DNA of 47,751 nt from Tubiluchus corallicola (GCA_030141605.1 JAQGDQ010000446.1:64001-111751), one strand, 5' to 3'; counted from the stretch's first letter, positions 10,586 to 27,799 are shown. A program made the numbers and translations. Notes: a model not told the origin generated them from the sequence alone.

Positions 10586-10719
10586 GTTAGACACCATATC
10601 CGTACTATATAAGTACCCTCTAACACTTGTTAGAAATTGTTATCATGGGGAAAAAACCCGTTCGAACCATTTCACGCGCCAGACAGGTTGCCCATACTTC
10701 CTGCCAGTAAAAGTTATTT

Positions 10720-11115
10720 TGTTCGTATTGTGGATAGTACGTTGCATGAGCTGTGTATAGCTCTTTATTGATGCTTGAGGAATGGCAAAGCTATTAAGAG
10801 TTTATTTATAAAATGACACGCTTCTTAAATACCCACAATAAATATAATAGACAGCAATGCCAAGGCCCCTGATCTAACGAGTGAGATGCTCCAGCTTCCA
10901 GGTCCAATGTCAGACTCACCTATCGGGCTGGCGGCTGTCCGCACCTTATATACGTGCGCAGCCTGACAACTGCCTCAATTTCTCGGCCCACGTAATCACG
11001 TGATACCACTCCTTAACTGGCTTCATCATGCGAGCATCTTATCAACATAATTATTTAACATAATCTACTGCTCTTAGTATAATTTAACAGGTTATCTTTA
11101 CTCTGCCTACACTCT
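10720..11115 (-). mobile_element. LTR-like repeat X, copy 1
   Basis: It shares ordered blocks with 31840-32060 and 38440-38860: GAGTAATGGCAAAGCTAT-like text, ATAGCAATGCCAA...CCCCTGATCTA, a CACGTAATCACGTGATACCA block, GGCTTCATCATG and an AT-rich end. Read on the minus strand it has a TATA-like TATATAAGGTG and downstream AATAAA-type signals, as in an LTR. Exact ends and a TSD were not found. Confidence 0.5.
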
Positions 11116-12052
11116 TATGCTACCACCTATGAAAAATTACGTAGTTAATGAGGCGATGACAGTAGTTATTCACCTGGCTTTAAAACTTGCTCATTACAAT
11201 TAAGCTACAGAAGCTTACGTTCCTACTGTACATGGAATACTTTTTAACTAGCTTTAAGTACAATAAATTAATGTAATCTTAGGAAACCAGATAAAGCAAA
11301 AGTAGAAAGACATTCGCTGTCATCGGCAAACCATACATTTTGACAGGAAAATAACGCTGGTAGTTCGCTTCATTTAGTTAATGCGTTGTGCAATTAAGCT
11401 GTTACACATACATTATGTTAATTGTGACGCGAAACTTATGTGTGTATATTTCATTTAATTTTATTTAGTTATTTGCCGCAACTCTCTGGTCAATTTTATT
11501 TAATCGTAATCGACTTTCTGATAACAAATGAATTAGTTTATTTGAAATAATTTACATTTCATTCCAGATAAAATGTATAATTTCGGAAATGGCGTCTAAG
11601 AGCATGTCAAATATGAAGTGAAATGATGAAAGGGCATGTGCATTGATAGTGCACGAACAATAAAATATTATAACAAGCAGTATTTGATGATTTTGTTTGT
11701 TTGTCACCATAGTAACCCAAACAATACATTCTTGTTTGTTATCCATTGGTGCCAGGATGCCTAAACGCAAAAATAAGCAACTAGGGTTTAATTGTCTACG
11801 ACCAATCAACTTCCATCAGCCCAGAAGATGATGCTACATTAGTTTACACAATACATTAATACATTAACTAGTTTATTCAAATAATGCCAAACGGTAGTTC
11901 TTTTGTTTGAACGCATGATATCTAGACTGAATGTAAAATAAACTGAGCACTACTTTCACATAAAGCTGTAACAAAACGCGAGCACAGAGAGTGATTGAAA
12001 CAGTTACTGTTATCAACACCGATTGCTTTTCAGACTGACCAACATCAGAAAA
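11116..12052. other. Intergenic DNA upstream of the GRL gene at 12053
   Basis: AT-rich and without a recognisable repeat or exon. The minus-strand ORF 11552-11809 has no domain or splice context. There is no obvious TATA box in the last 100 bases. Confidence 0.4.
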
Positions 12053-17019
<4,967 letters not shown>

Positions 17020-17392
17020 TTCTCCACAACAAAGAGTTCTGTTTCGTTTCTTGTTATGCAATAACCGACTGATTATCTACAGTTCAGTTCAGTTAAGGCC
17101 CGGGCCTCAAACATTTTTGTATCAAGGTGAGCAGTCAAAAACTACTACTTGGCTGAAAAAGAAAAAAGATTCTTAATGCACATAAACATCACAGCGCCTT
17201 TTCATTATATCACTGATTAGTCTTTTACCCATATCAATATTCTGAAATAACCTCCAATTTATTCGATAATCATCAGAGACTTCTTCCAAAAGAAACCATT
17301 CTTCTTTCATTTTTGTAGAGAAAACACTTCGAAAGGACTTGCTCTAAAGTTCCTAATTCTTTACCACATTTACATTTCCTATCTTCTTCTTC
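17020..17392. other. 3' flank of the GRL gene at 12053, nothing recognised
   Basis: Mixed-composition sequence with no clear AATAAA within 300 bases of the stop codon, no exon and no repeat seen. The ORF 16793-17176 runs over the last exon in a different frame and is an artefact. Confidence 0.35.
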
Positions 17393-17880
17393 TTCCCAGC
17401 TTTTCCCTATTCGGGGTCGCCGTTATGAATGAGTCTTCTCCACGCATTCCTGTTGTCGACCATCTCTTCATTTATGTCTTCCCTTCTCACATGATTTTCA
17501 CCGACTCTTCTTTTCAGGTGTCCATATCATCGCAATCTTGCGAGGCTTCCACTACTTTTACTGTTCCTCTGATATTATTATTATTTCTAATTTTATCTCT
17601 TCTTGTTATTCCCACCATCCATCTCAACACCTCCTCATCTCCACCACACCCATTTTCTTCTCTTCGGTCTTCTTTAGAGAAGCTGCCTCCAACCCATAGA
17701 TTAGAGCGGGTCTGACCACTTCTTTGTGGACTTTACCTTTAAGTCTCACCGACTCATTCATAGAAGGTTTTGGCGCAGTTTTTACAGGCGGATGCCCTTC
17801 CTGACCCTAACCCTCCCTATTTATCCTTGCTTGGGACCGGCACTGAGTTGGTCTGGCTTGCCCCCCCATGGCTAGGTTCC
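17393..17880 (-). mobile_element. RTE-like LINE fragments (RT C-terminus and 3' end), degenerate
   Basis: Minus-strand translation of 17680-17745 reads RLKGKVHKEVVRPALIYGLE, a typical C-terminal RT signature (vRPallYG.E) of RTE-like LINEs. 17400-17450 reads RNAWRRLIHNGDPE then a stop, followed by a GAA repeat tail (17396-17410). The piece at 17770-17880 (GCCGGTCCCAAGC, GATAAATAGGGAGGGTT, AGGAAGGGCATCCG on the minus strand) resembles a LINE 3' region but lies 5' of the RT motif, so the copy is rearranged. No intact ORF. Confidence 0.7.
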
Positions 17881-18170
17881 CCCAGTGGCTAGGTTACATT
17901 TACATTTCCTATCATACTCATTAATTCTCCATTTATACAAGGGATTTTCATTGACCTCCAGCGCACCACACCTTGCTTTTACCAACAGTTCTGAATCAAA
18001 GATATCATTCATACAGGTTTCATAATAGGGCTTTAGTTTATTTCCTTTATGTGGCCTGATAGCAGTAAAGCATTCTGACAATCTATTCTGCCATAATTGT
18101 AAATCCTTTTCTCTCTCTTACAAGATTTGATTGTGTTGTCATGCAAACAATGTCGTCATGCAATTTACCC

Positions 18171-18325
18171 TGTGAAAGTCATGTTTGAAGTTGTTGATCA
18201 CTCACTTTGTTATGATTGAGTTTAGGCACAGAAGTATGAACAAGAATAAAAAATCTATAATAAATATTTGCACTGCACACAACAGAAAAGTGTTTATTAA
18301 ACTACAGACACATGAGTAGCTGTAA
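18171..18325 (-). mobile_element. Truncated LTR of the family seen at 46008 and 21332
   Basis: Starting TGTGAAAGTCATGTTTGAAG, it is the reverse complement of 46250-46415, including the AATAAACACTTTTCTGTTG polyadenylation region and GACACATGAGTAG. The rest of the LTR is missing. Confidence 0.75.
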
Positions 18326-18349
18326 ACTACAAACTCGATTCACCTCTGA

Positions 18350-18540
18350 GTTTGTCTGTTTGGCGACATAACGAATATAGTTTACATAAGCACTCATCCT
18401 ACCATGACGTGGCGAGGGCGAGAAGCGAGGGTGGCGACTTAACGAGGTAAATATCAAAGCAGGAAATCCGTCCTGGTACTTTCTATGGCGAGAGACGAGT
18501 TTGGCGGCATAACGAGGGGTGAGATAACGAGGCCAGACTG
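18350..18540. mobile_element. Pogo/Tigger-like MITE remnant
   Basis: The right end, reverse complement CAGTCTGGCCTCGTTATCTC, matches CAGTCTAGCCTCGTTATCTC at 23156. Internal GGCGA...CGAG and TAACGAGG words recur. CAGT termini suggest a Tc1/mariner-superfamily (pogo-like) element. The left end is unclear. Confidence 0.42.
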
Positions 18541-18955
18541 CATGTGTATTTCAAAGCAAGCTCATACCAGAAAATCGATGATTATTTCAATTACAGGTTG
18601 CTTGCATTTATTTGTTAGTCAGCATGTTGCTCTTTTTCCTGTCAACAGCCAAAGCCGAAACAGGCAGATTTAGCAGCCAAAAAAGTCACTGTTGATATTA
18701 TTATAGTTAATAAAACCTTGAGCTACACTTGTGCCAGTATATTATAATATTAGATTTAGATTAGATTTAATATTTTATTTTAAACTTCACAAAGTTTATA
18801 TACACATCACAAATTAATACAAATAATACAATAAATCATGAAACACAACAATAACACAAATAACAATTAACAATATAACAAACTACGCCAATGACATCTA
18901 AATACAGAAGTAAAGTTTGCATCACTGTGTTAGTGTTTTAAGTGACACACTACTA
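18541..18955 (-). repeat. Long inverted duplication, arm 2 (partner 4561-4957)
   Basis: Near-identical reverse complement of 4561-4957, ending at the same GTGATGCAAACTTTAC / ACTTAAAAC boundary. The ORF at 18485-18673 is the mirror of that at 4831-5055 and is not a gene. Confidence 0.85.
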
Positions 18956-21326
18956 TGACTGAATAGTAGCAGTACACTATTTGTGTTGGATATGTAGAAA
19001 TGCTGAGTGCCAAAGGAAGTCAAATTTGGAAGCAGTACCAAGTGTTAAATGCTACTTATGTGTTTGTTACAATATAATTACAAGAATGCGAATCGCAAAC
19101 CTCGTACAGAAAAAAATAATATAATACAATTCTTATTAAAGACTGGAATTTCAATTGTACGGCTGAGTTACAAAAGGAATGCGTGTTGTCGGTGTGAGTT
19201 ATCAACATCCTCTAAGTAGTGAAACGTACAAAAGAAGAAGAAGAAAAACTCGTATTGATTTGCCATATTTCTGTAACTACATTTAATAATGCAGTATCAA
19301 AGCAAAGGTGAAGACTTGTAATAATCTTGTCTTTTCGAAACGTTTATTAGTTTCTCCGTTGTTATGTCGGCAGTTGTGTGCTCTCTCACCGGACACCAAA
19401 GTTTCGACCTCTTGATAACTTGACACTTTGTAAATGCCATGTTTGCAAAGAAACCGCATGCAGCTAATATCGTGAAAAAGTCCACCCAAAAGTTGATCGA
19501 CCCTAAAGAGGATACGTGGATCAGTTGAAGCATTTGCGAATAATTCTTGGTAAGTGTTATCATAACTGTTATTGTAGCAACATTTTGCACTGTATTGAAT
19601 TAGAGTAATCTAATTTAGATGTGTTTGAAGTTTGGACAGCAAATAATGGCTTGATAAGATAAACCGTAAATTAAAAAGAAAAAAAGCAATTTTAAAATAT
19701 GTCCCAAAACGTTCTATGCAAAGTTCCATTACTTTGCATTACACTTACCTGCGTGGAAGTCTTGTAAAACTAGAAAAGAAAATTCTTAGTAATTTAAAAT
19801 GTTTGTGTCAAGTTGCCAGCTTCATTGATGTTATTATTACAACATTTCAGTTTTGTTTTCTCTTATTTGCTTCTGTTTTTTGTTTTGTTTTGTATGATTT
19901 ATATTTGCCTTATTTTTCCTTGGTTTAATTTATATTTTTTTCTCGACAGCTTTGATTGATCATTCTACTGTTTTTTGTTTTTTTTGCAGGATTTTTTAGT
20001 TAATGCTCAAATTATGCACTTTCTGTTATGTTAAAAATCTTAAGTTATTTTTATTGTGTTTGCTTCGCATGATTCACAGTATTTTAGAATTGTAAATCTT
20101 TCTTTATTTAAATTATTATGTTCTACAGTATTACGATACCCATCATTTAATTGCCAGTTACACACATCAACCGAATACAAATTTAAATTGAAAACGATGC
20201 CATAATTAATTTTTTTTAATCATAGCTATTTAATGGTGGCTGACTAGATAACTTACGGGTTCTTCGCTGCTCCTCTCCTTTGCTTCGAAATATTGCATGT
20301 ATTCCTGATACTGTATTTTGATCATTCTTGCGGAGTCAATAAATAAATTGAATTGGTAAAACGTCACTGGCTTATCATCCTAGTGTACATAACTAACTGA
20401 ATAGAAAAACATATTATTAACCTTATTGGCAGTATAAAATAATTTATACTTCTTTTTAGTGAAGTGTGTGTTACAAATGCTCCAGATGAGATTATTTTTC
20501 CAACTGATTAATCTATTTCCAATAAATAGTCTACGTTTAATGTTCATGCAACTGCCTGTACGTTAAGTATAAGTTTATTCATTTCCACTCTGCATCTAAC
20601 AATAATAAAAAAAATACAGATAATTTCACTGAAGTAAATATAAATATAAATGCAATATTATCCAGAAATTACAAAATGCAGCATATACATGTGCGAATTA
20701 CATTACAGAATAATTTTGATGCATACAGTTTGAGCCTAAAAGCATAGCTTGACAGGCCAAACTGTACGTGGAAATCTTAAAAAATAGATTAATAATTGAA
20801 ATAATGAAATAATGATAATATATACATAAAAGTGGGGGGGGGGGGGAGTAGTGAATGAAAGATGAAATGGAGCGAGAACTAAGAAAAACTGTGATCATGA
20901 TTATAAAGTGTTCAGTAACCTGTTGAGCATAGTCACGTTTTATTAAGATTACTGTGGAAAAAGAATACAGGTTATTACCATTATCAAACTGTGTTACACT
21001 CAATACTTTTGAAATATTTCTTTTCTGACGGTTTTTTTAAAAATTGAAAGGGAGTGACTACATTTTGAATTGCGGCTTAGTCTATTCCATAGGACAAGTA
21101 ATAAATCGTTTGTATCAGCTATCAGTATTCCCCTTGTTATTTTTAAACATAATGTATGTAATGCTCATTGGAAATCAAATGTAATCAAGTGATATATGAA
21201 CCTTGTAATTTTTTATTCATAATTAGTTGTTGTATGCAGAAAATAAATATTTACCAATATAATAACATTTATATAAGATTTTTTTCAAGTCAGTGTGTTT
21301 TCATAGATTGTGCTGCTCTTTTGACT
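18956..21326. other. AT-rich gene-poor stretch with repeat remnants
   Basis: Contains a degraded copy of repeat Y at about 19660-19830 (CCAAAA...TTCTATGCAAA, TTACTTTGCATTACACTTACCTG). A plus-strand T-rich segment ends CGGAGTCAATAAATAAATTG (near 20330-20353), like a LINE 3' tail. A poly-G run lies at about 20834. No gene with splice context or a recognised domain was found. Confidence 0.4.
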
Positions 21327-21331
21327 GGTTC

Positions 21332-21839
21332 TGTGAAAGTTAGTTATGAAGTTGAACACTTGTAGAAAACAACTAAACACTATATTACATGTTTGCACAA
21401 AAACTGAAACGCTTATATTACAATAAATACACAGTAAAATACACGACTGCTGCGCTGCACTGAGAGTGTGAGTCAGACAGTGTGTAGCACGACTGCACTG
21501 CACTAAGAACGTGACAGAGAGTAACATAAGTAGCATGACTAGCATGACTTCTGCACTGAGAGCGTGACAGAGAGTCACATAAGTAGATCAACTGCACGTC
21601 ACTGAGAGCGTGACTGAGAGACAGTGGCTAGAAGTGAAATCCAGCCAGTTTATATAGGTAGAGAACTATGCAAAAACTTGGCTTCACATATCCCATTACA
21701 GTAAAAATAGCAGAGATCCAGTGAGTTTGCATATTCACTGGACCGAGCAATTGTACTAAGGGTGAGTTTAACTAGTAAAATGTTAAAGTGACTAATCAAT
21801 AGATGGCAGCACCTAAAATATACAGTTACAACTTTCACA
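21332..21839 (-). mobile_element. Solo LTR (508 bp) with 5-bp TSD
   Basis: Ends are TGTGAAAGTT and AACTTTCACA, flanked by the direct 5-bp repeat GGTTC (21327-21331 and 21840-21844). Read on the minus strand it has ACCTATATAAACTGG (TATA box) and shares AGGTGCTGCCATCTATTG and the CACTCTCTCAGT-like repeats with the LTR at 46008-46415. No internal retroviral-type coding region is adjacent, so it is a solo LTR. Confidence 0.88.
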
Positions 21840-21844
21840 GGTTC

Positions 21845-22469
21845 TGTTGTCTTATTTAACAGATTTCCTCGAAGTTAATGAAGTTAAGGCATTCTTTGAG
21901 CAATACCATCATTACATTTTTTTTTGTTTTACGATGTCTTCATTCAAGTAGAAGCAAATCTGCGGCAAAGAGGTAAAATTTGGCATATCAGTATTCGGTT
22001 TTTGCAATCCTGCTCACGATTCCTTAGATAACTTTACAAATCTCATTACAGTACCACTTGGTTTTGGCGGTAGAAATTTGGTTAAGTACTCTCAAGTATA
22101 GACTTCGGGGACTGCTTGGTTAGTTTTTAAAATTTTAACTCTTGCACTAGCTAAAACACCCTCTTTAGGTGCTAAGCACTGCATCCATCAAGGAGATCTA
22201 ATAACTTCGTTAATACTAATAGGGTCATAATTTGTAAACTGCCAATATTTGCTAAAGTAGGCCAACTTATACACTAGCAAAGACAAACTTGTTTGATAAA
22301 TGTCTGGATAATTCGTTTTTCTGATTTTAGCACATAAGACACACTTGAGGTTGTTTTACTTATTTTTGAGGTGAGCATACAGCATGTCATAATTTTGTTG
22401 TAATTGGAAGCAGTTATGATTTATTGTAGAACTATATAATATAATTATAATAAAAAATTTTTTTTTGGT
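21845..22469. other. Gene-free AT-rich stretch
   Basis: No exon, RNA gene or repeat recognised. Confidence 0.35.
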
Positions 22470-22940
22470 AATCTGTGTTTGCAGGTTGAGGTTTCTTTGA
22501 TCAGGAAAGACTAAAAGTTGGCCTTATTATCAATAAGTTCTCATTAAAAAAACTAATGTCTAAAGTGAGATCCTATTTTAATAATAATAATAATAATAAA
22601 TTTATGTGTTATTGCAGCACTGGGCGAATCTGTGTTTGCAAGTTGAGGCCTCTTTGATCAGGAAAGACTAAAAGTTGGCCTTATTATCAATAAGTTCTCA
22701 TTAAAAAAACTAATGTCTAAAGTGAGATCCTATTTTAATAATAATAATAATAATAAATTTATGTGTTATTGCAGCACTGGGCGAATCTGTGTTTGCAAGT
22801 TGAGGCCTCTTTGATCAGGAAAGACTAAAAGTTGGCCTTATTATCAATAAGTTCTCATTAGGAAAACCAATGTCTAAAGTGAGATCCTATTTTAATAATA
22901 ATAATAATAATAATAAATTTATGTGTTATTGCAGCACTGT
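22470..22940 (+). repeat. 157-bp tandem triplication containing an AAT microsatellite
   Basis: Three units begin AATCTGTGTTTGCA at 22470, 22627 and 22784. Each ends with (AAT)5-7 AAATTTATGTGTTATTGCAG and CACTG. Units 2 and 3 are nearly identical; unit 1 is slightly diverged at its start (CAGGTTGAGGTTTC versus CAAGTTGAGGCCTC), so amplification was recent and probably stepwise. Confidence 0.95.
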
Positions 22941-23153
22941 GCGATATCCAATACACAATGCTGGCTAGTCAAAAACAATTAAACGAAGTGTTCAAAATTT
23001 TTTAGCATGCAGTAAAGCATATTTCTAATCCGTAAAACTGCCTAATAAGTATTGTGTAATACTAGCTGCTTTGTTTTATTTGAGACGCTTGTCTAAAGTA
23101 AGGCATCATTCCTAACTTATTAGTAAATGCTAGGCATGTGCAGTTGTATGATG

Positions 23154-23250
23154 TACAGTCTAGCCTCGTTATCTCACGACTGTCCGTCTAGGGCAAATTT
23201 TTGGTGAGAGGCGAGTATGGCGAGATAATGGGAATATAACGAAGTTAGTC
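23154..23250. mobile_element. Pogo/Tigger-like MITE end
   Basis: TA followed by CAGTCTAGCCTCGTTATCTC matches the terminus of the remnant at 18350-18540. GGCGAGATAA and ATAACGAAG words follow. The other end was not found. Confidence 0.4.
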
Positions 23251-24805
23251 TATTAGTCTATATGTATATACATAATAGTTGATTAACATAGTGTTCCTCT
23301 ATGTACATATAAAATATATTTCGCCTTATGATACCAATCAACATTAAATCACAAATGAAAAAATGTCTTAAAAATAATCTTAGAATGTTACTTTTTTATT
23401 TAAAAAACCTTTTTCGAGTATACACAATAAACTTAGCATTGTGACCATGACTTTGCATCCATTTTTCTTTACTCGCTATTATTTCTCCTACACTACTACT
23501 CTGTGCTAGACTCTGTTCAATAAGAAATCATTCATATTACTAAAACTTACTACTAAAAATTACTAAAACTTAAAGTGCAGGCTGATAACTTTGTTTTTGA
23601 AGTCAAGTTAAACAGCACAGCCAATTACAAATATTTCATAAAATTAAAATGATTCAAAACTACAGTATTGTTGTTCAATATCGGTACAGCAAGTTGGATA
23701 ATCACTACCTGCTTTTAGAATGGGCAGCTGTACAGTTACTTTATATTGAGTTAAAACATCAAGTTAACTGCACTCAATCAGTCCAATGAGCTTGTTTATA
23801 ATCTATAATGAATTACCCATTTTTACATTATTAATTCTGCAGTTCTAAACTTTACTGAATACAAAATCGCGCTGTAAATAAATCTAGTTTGGTAAATTAA
23901 CAAGACTGAGATTAATTAAACGAAAATGACCAGTTCGTAATGATGTAAAATAATTCAAAACGATGTATTTACTGAGTATCTAGTATTTAGTACTAAGCAA
24001 ATCTAGTATTTGCCAATATATCTGACAAAATGTACCACTATCACTGTGAAAAACTACTTTGTCACTACCAAGGTGAAGAAACCTGTTAATATAAATAAGT
24101 TTTTATTAGAATTGCCTAAGAAGTGCGCTTATTTCACTGCTAAAGATTAATATCGGAGCCAAATCTAACATTGACCATATTACTAACTCAAAATAAGATT
24201 CTTCTATTTTACCAGATGTATAATAAATTATTCAACAGTTTTGATATCTTCAATTATTGTTATTAAATAAACAATGACAATGGTCACTGCCAGTAAAGTT
24301 AACGACTCAATTTGTCAACCATGTCCAGTGTCCTACTTGGGCTAGCCCATGTGCACCAATTGCCCTATTTCAGTTAGTGCCCTACTCCATGCCCAACAGT
24401 TATATAACGGAAACACCTAAGATGATGATAATAATAATCAGACGTAGGGATTCCACTCTGAAAGTGAACTAGCAAGTGTGAACCACTTGGCAAGTTCTTC
24501 AATGTCTACCAACTAACTCCCTTGCCCAGGTAAAAAGGTGTTTAAAGGTGATATGCACAGGTGAATGACCGTGGCCACGTGACCCATAAGATACTTGACG
24601 ATGTTGTGTAAATAGCAGCAACTTAAATACCAATAAATGATATCATCATGAGTCGGTCACATTTATTATTAGTCAAATCGGAGACTTTCCAGGCCAGCAA
24701 AATTTATTGAACTGCCACATTCTTTCCATAGAACAAGTTTTCTAAGTTGTTACAATGAATGATTGATGAGTGTTTCATTTCTTCAATGTCCCAGTGCAAT
24801 TAAAC
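23251..24805. other. Long gene-free AT-rich stretch
   Basis: No ORF with a domain, no splice-flanked exon, no clear repeat boundaries. 24430-24660 is somewhat less AT-rich (ending ACCAATAAATGATATCATCATG) and could be a short retroposon, but I could not define it. Confidence 0.35.
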
Positions 24806-25700
24806 ACAACATACAATAATAATAATAATAATAATAAGAATCTTTTATTTATCTTGTAACAAACGAACAGTTATAATACAATTAATTTGGCAACAAAAAT
24901 GTGAAGAAAGAGCAGCGAAAGACCAATTGGTCATCTAGTCAGCTGCCCTTTGGTTAGTGATGAATATTTTTATAGGCGCTATGCTACAGTGTATTAGTGT
25001 TAACACTGCTTATAATAAAAACTAAATTGCTACGAACGACATTAAATTGATATGCTTATAACGTGTTAGTACAATTCATACACAGTAATAATAGGTGCAT
25101 AATAATAATAATAAAAAAATCAAACTGAAAATAACTGAAATAAAACTGAACTGAAATAAAAATCTGACAACAGAAACATAATAACAATGGCAACTGAAAT
25201 TTACTTTATAACACAAGCATAATGTAAAAAAATACAGAGCAATTTTTGATGATCTGATGTAAAATGAATAGGCAGATTGTTAAAGCACAAAAAATTACCT
25301 GTATGACTGCATGAGGAGATTGACCATTGGAGTCCAGACTTTGAAAATGATCTACAGAAGTTAGACAATAAACAATTAAATATATAACAACATGCCAATG
25401 CGGGGGATACTTATAATCAAAGAAATTACTTGTGTCTTCCATTTTCTGTAACTTTGGTAGTAAATTTTCACAAAAGCAAGAGAGAAAAAATTGAGTTTGT
25501 GATGTTTCATGATTAATTTTTAGAGAGTAGAATCTATAAAAATATTTTGAATGAATTATGTGGATTATGGAAAGATAAAAATATGTTTGAGGCAAGAATG
25601 AAATGTAACTTGAGTTAATGTCAAGAATGATAGAAAATTTGTCAATATTTAAAATGAAATGCATACTGGTAGCCTAATCAAATATTGTCCAATTTTTGCA
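24806..25700. other. AAT microsatellite and AT-rich stretch, possible antisense LINE 3' end
   Basis: (AAT)n at 24816-24836 runs into AAGAATCTTTTATTTATC, a pattern like the antisense 3' tail of a LINE. A second AAT tract is near 25100. The 152-aa minus-strand ORF at 25206-25664 has biased F/I/Y/S composition and no domain; it is probably chance. Confidence 0.35.
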
Positions 25701-25778
25701 AGTTTGTAAAAAAGTCTGAATCATTGGGGCCAAAATTATGTAATTGGATTGTGAGCTGTTACTCAAAGCTGGAAATTC

Positions 25779-26024
25779 ATGGAGCGTTCATTCTGTAAAA
25801 CAAGAACATTTTTAAACCCATTATCTATTGACGTAAGAAATTACTCAACAAGATTTAACGAATTTCGTATTAAGTATTGTAGGACTGACGCGGCAAGGCA
25901 CTTCATCACTAACACTGGCCCTAGACTTTGGAATAACATCAACAAATACATAAAAAATTCTTTATCTATAAATAACTTCAAAAGAAATTTCAAAAGTGAA
26001 GTCTTTTCTAATTATACAGAATAA
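25779..26024 (+). mobile_element. LINE reverse-transcriptase C-terminal remnant
   Basis: The 81-aa ORF has the typical end of Jockey/CR1-type ORF2: TR..FLNPLSIDVRNYSTR, then F.IKYCRTDAARHFITNTGPRLWNNIN, then IKNSLSINNFKRNFK and a stop after EVFSNYTE. The GP-LWN and FK-FK spacing is the key signature. No upstream RT core is legible in the same strand, so the copy is 5'-truncated or decayed. Confidence 0.75.
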
Positions 26025-26204
26025 ATCAATTTGATTACACTGCTGTCCCTGTCGGAATCCATTGTGTTGCTGGCTATTTCAATTTTTACATTTCTATAGG
26101 TCATGTTACTCATACAGATACCACCACATCTTTTTCCTTCTTTCTATTCTCTATTAACCTTTCCTTCTACTCCTTTACTGCTCTTTTCTATTACACTCAG
26201 TCCA

Positions 26205-26720
26205 CATTCATTTGGGGTACTCTAAACTTGAATTATCCATTACAACCCATAATTGTTCTCCTACTTCATTATACTGGTCAGCCTTTATTGTTACATTTTT
26301 TAAGTCATTATCAATTGCCAAAAATATCCCCTCCATACTTATTTCTATTCAGTTGCAACACTTTATAACCCCCAATTTTCACTAATTCTTCTTCCCCCAA
26401 ATGAGTTTCAACAATTCCTATTACGCTAGGCTTTTTTCCCTTATCACTCCATACAATGACTCTAACTTATTATTTAGTCCTCTACAATTTGTATACACTA
26501 CATTAAAATTTTTAAATCTCTTTTTCTTTTTCTGAGATCTTTTCACTCTTACTTTTTTTCCTAATTCCATAGTTTTTCTTTTATTGCACTGATTTCCCAC
26601 ATTAAAAAACTAATCTGCTCAACCAGACTTTCATTTTGTGTCTTTTGTTCATTTTTATTGGATTCTAGGTTGCCTGCTGTCCTTCTCGTTCTTGTATTCT
26701 TAGGTACCTCTTTTCATCAT
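26205..26720 (-). mobile_element. LINE AP-endonuclease remnant with frameshifts
   Basis: Minus-strand pieces read NVVYTNCRGLNNKLESLYGV, then after a frameshift VIGIVETHLGEEELVKIGGY, then after another VTIKADQYNEVGEQLWVVMD. This is the start of the exonuclease-endonuclease-phosphatase fold of LINE ORF2 (NCRGL, ETHL, GG). At least two frameshifts and a stop (after SLEYPK) make it dead. It points away from the RT remnant at 25779-26024, so the two are separate insertions or rearranged. Confidence 0.78.
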
Positions 26721-27225
26721 CGTTAAAAATGTCTGTATCTGCACCTACTACCATATTTGCATTCACCATCATACTTATAATTCCAACACAGATTTGCCTT
26801 TTCCTTATCTTCCTCAGGTTTCATTTTGATAAGTTAAGTTCTAGTCTTTTGTTAAACTATAGTTTCAGTTTGTGCCTTTCTATTATTAATGTATTTTTTA
26901 TTCTTCTTTTTGGCTTGATTTATAGTTTAATAATGGTTTCACTAGTCGCTAAATAAACAAGTTGAAACATACTCATCTTTAGCATGTTCAGTTTAGATAA
27001 TTTTGCTATCCCGTTTACTAAATTGCATAATCTATGTTTGATTGGTCCCTATCAGTCTTTGAATTTTGGGGCCTTATTATGAATCAGGGATTAAGTCTAT
27101 AGCCTAATTAGCCCAATGGTTAATTTGTCGCTGCCTCCATGATGTTTATTAGTGCAATTTGCTTGAGGATCAGTAGAGGCAAAGTTTCTAGATTGAGTTC
27201 TTAAACTTGAAACCTGTTGCATAGT
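26721..27225. other. Gene-free stretch
   Basis: A T-rich ORF (26729-26956) is hydrophobic by composition only. No other signal was seen. Confidence 0.35.
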
Positions 27226-27799
27226 TACACAGTAAAATCTGCATCACCTAAATTTAAACGGACTGAAAAAACCTTTTGAGTTTTCGATGTCGACCATTTT
27301 TCAGCATAGAAACTCTAAACCCCTCCTCCAGATGGCGAGCTAAACAGAAGACAGAAACTCGACTGTTCTGAACATAAAGGACGAGATTTGCTGACAATTA
27401 CATGAAAAATAACAAATTATGTAGTGAAACATGATTTTTTATGTTGCAAGAGGACACATACACAACACGCAAAGATCTATCCCGGAGAACATAATTTGGG
27501 GGGACGCAGGCACGACTTGTACGACATCAGAATTTTCCCGGAAGACGATTCTGTTTTTGAGTTGTACAAAACTTTTTCATTTTTCTAGAGTATAAATTGT
27601 GTGTTTTAGTTAGGAGAAGTAAGTTTACCTGTTTTTTGATTAAATGGACCACAATTTTTTATTTGAGTTAGGCTAAAATTTGAGTTGATTGATGTTTTTT
27701 GCGGGAAAAGCGAAGGATTTCATCCCTTCTGCTGAAATTCTTTGAGTTTGGAGAAAATTTGAGTTGTTTGATCATGAGTTATGCCAAGTTTACTGTAAT
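27226..27799. mobile_element. Mariner/pogo-like MITE with imperfect inverted ends
   Basis: The left end CACAGTAAAATCTGCATCAC is an imperfect inverted match to the right end, reverse complement TTACAGTAAACTTGGCATAA. Subterminal words TTTGAGTTTTCGATG and TTTGAGTTGTTTGATC also mirror one another. ACAGTAAA termini next to TA fit the Tc1/mariner superfamily. No transposase. Confidence 0.5.

Noticed and set aside
12023-12052. N-terminal extension of the GRL protein starting at 12023
   Set aside because: The codon is TTG; the first ATG is 12053 and gives a length matching the paralogues.
22470-22940. CRISPR-like array
   Set aside because: Units are 157 bp, contiguous and without unique spacers; animal genome.
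25206-25664. 152-aa minus-strand ORF
   Set aside because: Composition is dominated by F, I, Y, S and H as expected from AT-rich DNA; no domain, splice context or paralogue.
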